A stretch of 64,000 nt of DNA from Candidatus Methylospira mobilis (GTDB taxonomy: Bacteria > Pseudomonadota > Gammaproteobacteria > Methylococcales > Methylococcaceae): NCBI RefSeq assembly GCF_009498235.1, contig NZ_CP044205.1, forward strand, positions 2,667,389 through 2,731,388, in the 5' to 3' direction. Below the pieces are notes generated by a model, which was given only the letters and a program-made list of their open reading frames with translations, was not told the origin of the DNA and searched no databases. Made by a program: the position numbers and the translations under genes. Shown piece by piece: positions 62,197 to 64,000 of this stretch. Position 1 is the first letter of the stretch. The number at the start of each line of letters is the position of its first letter.

Positions 62197-64000
62197 ATGT
62201 CGGAAGAACTGGATGAAGTGTGGGGTCTCTTTGCAGCAGAAGGCAACAGCTCGCTTGATGAAGTAGAAGAGCGTCTGTTGCATTTGCGGGACCATATAGG
62301 CGATGCCGACTCTATTGCCGCGCTATTCCGCGCCATGCACACCTTTAAAGGCAATGCGCGCGTAATGGGGCTGGCCAACATCGAAGCGGTTGCGCATGCT
62401 GCGGAGGATCTGATAGGTCTGGTACGCGATGAAGGCGTAGCGCTTGACGAAGAACTTAATGATCTGATTCTCGAAACCGCGGATCATTTGCGTAAATTGC
62501 ACGAACAAAGCGCCACGAGCCGCAGAGATGTCGATGCCGGGCAAAACGCGCATTTGCTGGAACGTCTGCACGCCCGATTCCGGCAGCCGCACACCGGCAG
62601 CAATTCAGCACAGGCTGCCCAGCCGTCCGAACAAGCCATGGAGTTCCCGGCGCCCCCCCCTGAGTTCGAGCCGATGATCTTTGAGCCTATTCCGGAGGAA
62701 ACGAACGGAACCGGGACACAAGCACTGAGCTTTGATTGGCCGGGACTGGAACCCGCTCGGACCAACGAAGAGCCGGAATCCATTATTTTCGACGGCGGAA
62801 ACATGGACGGCAGCCTGTTCAGCGATCCGGTCTACCGTGAGGTTTTTAGCGGATTAGCGCAGGATACGCTGACCAATCTGCAGACGCTGAGCGAGCAAGA
62901 CCCCGATCTGCCGGAAACGATACAAAGCTTCGCCGAAGAAGTGGAAAGCCTGCGGCATGCCGCGCAACAGATCGGCCTGGATTCGTGGCAAAGGATTTTA
63001 CAGAACTATCTCGATCTCCCCTACGCCGGCCCCGATGCACGAGCAGGCTTGCTGGCGAGCCTGAAAGCGCTGTTTCAACGCGACATATCGGAAGAGCCCC
63101 GGCCCCAGGGCGACCGTGAATTGACATCCGCTGTGGATTCCGTCGACAGGATTGAAGAAATGCGGCATGCAGCCGGGGACCCGGCCAGACGTTTCCTTGA
63201 CAGTCTGCGCGCACCGCTGGAAATTCTGGCGCGGCGCGGACAGCACGTTTTAGGCGGTATCGCCACCACTGCGGAAGAATTCAATCACGTCGTCGGCGAA
63301 ATAAGGCAAATGGCCGAAGCTGCGGGATTTGTAGGCGTTGCCGATGCGATGGAACGCCGCATGATGGACGGCAATGAGCCGGATACTTCCGAGAGTGCTG
63401 TCAATGCGCACTTTAATGAAATGGAGTACCGTCTTTATGAGGAACTCGCGGCGATCGCCGAAAGCGAGCTGCATGATCGCGAAGGTTTACAGCTGGATCC
63501 GCAAACCATACTGCGATTATGGTGCGCAGATCATGTGTTCGAATCCTTGCTGGATATCCGCGAACACCTGGAGTATCTGGGCAATCAGGATGATGTCGAA
63601 ACTCATTGCGAAGGCATCAAGTCCTGTTTACGCCGCGTTTATCACGCCTGCCATCATTATCACCTGGACACGGCGGCGCATTTGATCATGTCCATAGTCG
63701 ATCTGGTCGCGCGCGTGGAAACAGGCGAAATGCATGCGGATACGGTGCTGCTTTTCATCATAAAATCGTTCGTGCACGATATGGAGCTGATTCTGAATGC
63801 GGTAGAGCATGGCGAATACGCCGATCTTACGCAACTGGATCGCCTGCAGGAAGTCGCAACTGAGCTGCCGTTTATCAGCAGCGGCGCAGGCTCATCATCG
63901 CTGGTAGAGTCGCGGCTCAGTTTGCCCCGCGCATTTCACAAGGTGCTGACGCCGGAAAGCGTACATGACGCGCTCACCGATTTAAGCGCCGGTTACCGTT
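62197..64000 (+). CDS. Hpt-domain chemosensory protein (CheA3-like), C-terminus beyond window
   Basis: Open from the ATG at 62197 (AGAGG upstream) to the right edge: 601 residues without a stop. Residues 1-110 are an Hpt (P1) domain with the phosphorylation motif MHTFKGNARVMG, His48. A Pro/Glu-rich linker (PAPPPEFEPMIFEPIPEE) lies near 150-170. A long, mostly helical region of at least 370 residues follows with no known family. It complements the kinase at 53402, which lacks Hpt. In Rhodobacter sphaeroides CheA3 (Hpt, long middle with phosphatase activity, P5) is phosphorylated by CheA4; the layout here fits that pattern. A P5 domain beyond the edge would confirm it; a full second CheA is the alternative. 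Confidence 0.9.
   Translation, partial: MSEELDEVWGLFAAEGNSSLDEVEERLLHLRDHIGDADSIAALFRAMHTFKGNARVMGLANIEAVAHAAEDLIGLVRDEGVALDEELNDLILETADHLRKLHEQSATSRRDVDAGQNAHLLERLHARFRQPHTGSNSAQAAQPSEQAMEFPAPPPEFEPMIFEPIPEETNGTGTQALSFDWPGLEPARTNEEPESIIFDGGNMDGSLFSDPVYREVFSGLAQDTLTNLQTLSEQDPDLPETIQSFAEEVESLRHAAQQIGLDSWQRILQNYLDLPYAGPDARAGLLASLKALFQRDISEEPRPQGDRELTSAVDSVDRIEEMRHAAGDPARRFLDSLRAPLEILARRGQHVLGGIATTAEEFNHVVGEIRQMAEAAGFVGVADAMERRMMDGNEPDTSESAVNAHFNEMEYRLYEELAAIAESELHDREGLQLDPQTILRLWCADHVFESLLDIREHLEYLGNQDDVETHCEGIKSCLRRVYHACHHYHLDTAAHLIMSIVDLVARVETGEMHADTVLLFIIKSFVHDMELILNAVEHGEYADLTQLDRLQEVATELPFISSGAGSSSLVESRLSLPRAFHKVLTPESVHDALTDLSAGYR

Overview
The window reads as chromosomal DNA of a gammaproteobacterium. 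The best pointers are the order sdhC-sdhD-sdhA-sdhB followed by sdhE and ygfX, a YoaA/DinG-type helicase, an encoded-CCA tRNA-Lys and a large chemosensory operon. A methanotroph-like or sulfur-oxidiser-like relative is possible, but no methane or sulfur oxidation gene is present, so the genus stays open. Two genes run off the window: a DUF2126 paralogue on the left (minus strand) and an Hpt-domain chemosensory protein on the right (plus strand).

Layout. 1-6.6 kb: translationally coupled tandem of two very large transglutaminase/DUF2126 proteins; the upstream one keeps its catalytic motifs and the downstream one has lost them. 6.7-11.5 kb: ribA, DUF2076 protein, a lipoprotein-like protein and the Kup K+ transporter. 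11.6-12.1 kb: tRNA-Lys(UUU) with a decayed tyrosine integrase beside it. 12.3-18.5 kb: L,D-transpeptidase, YjdM, solitary PstS with a clear terminator, a lipoprotein, an OprD-like porin and dodecin. 18.5-27.3 kb is an accessory and decay zone. It holds interleaved inverted repeats, a ruined von Willebrand A-domain gene, a ruined flavin monooxygenase gene, Nudix and POT transporter genes, an ssuA-like gene cut by a broken IS3 element that abuts a broken IS110 element, a resolvase stump and a headless mazG. 27.5-35.4 kb: minus-strand run gpmI-sdhCDAB-sdhE-ygfX-dinG with almost no gaps. 35.6-38.0 kb: a GAF-PAS-GGDEF-EAL protein. 38.1-38.9 kb: a defective IS5-family insertion.

38.9-49.2 kb is one cobalamin operon. 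A sigma70-like promoter lies only 9 bp from the IS5 end and is followed by a cobalamin riboswitch. The genes are cbtB-cbtA (cobalt uptake), cobM/cbiF, cbiX, cobH/cbiC, cbiD, cobL/cbiET, cobI/cbiL, a retropepsin-like protease, cbiG split in two, cobJ/cbiH carrying a C-terminal HutX/ChuX-like heme-binding domain, and a [2Fe-2S] ferredoxin-like protein. CbiX, CbiG and CbiD indicate the early-cobalt (anaerobic) route; the CbiJ reductase and the later amidation steps are not here.

49.5-52.8 kb: EF-hand protein, H-NS-like protein, outer-membrane lipoprotein, and a tandem pair of small secreted helical paralogues. 53.4-64.0 kb is a chemosensory operon: CheA lacking its Hpt domain, CheR, CheB, CheW, a 1389-residue receptor with seven 91-residue HAMP-like repeats, CheY, and a separate Hpt-bearing protein. 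The CheA/Hpt pair resembles the two-protein kinase CheA4/CheA3 of Rhodobacter sphaeroides.

Most unusual items: the CobJ-HutX fusion, the split chemosensory kinase with its repeat-expanded receptor, the DUF2126 enzyme/pseudoenzyme pair, and the retropepsin inside the B12 operon.
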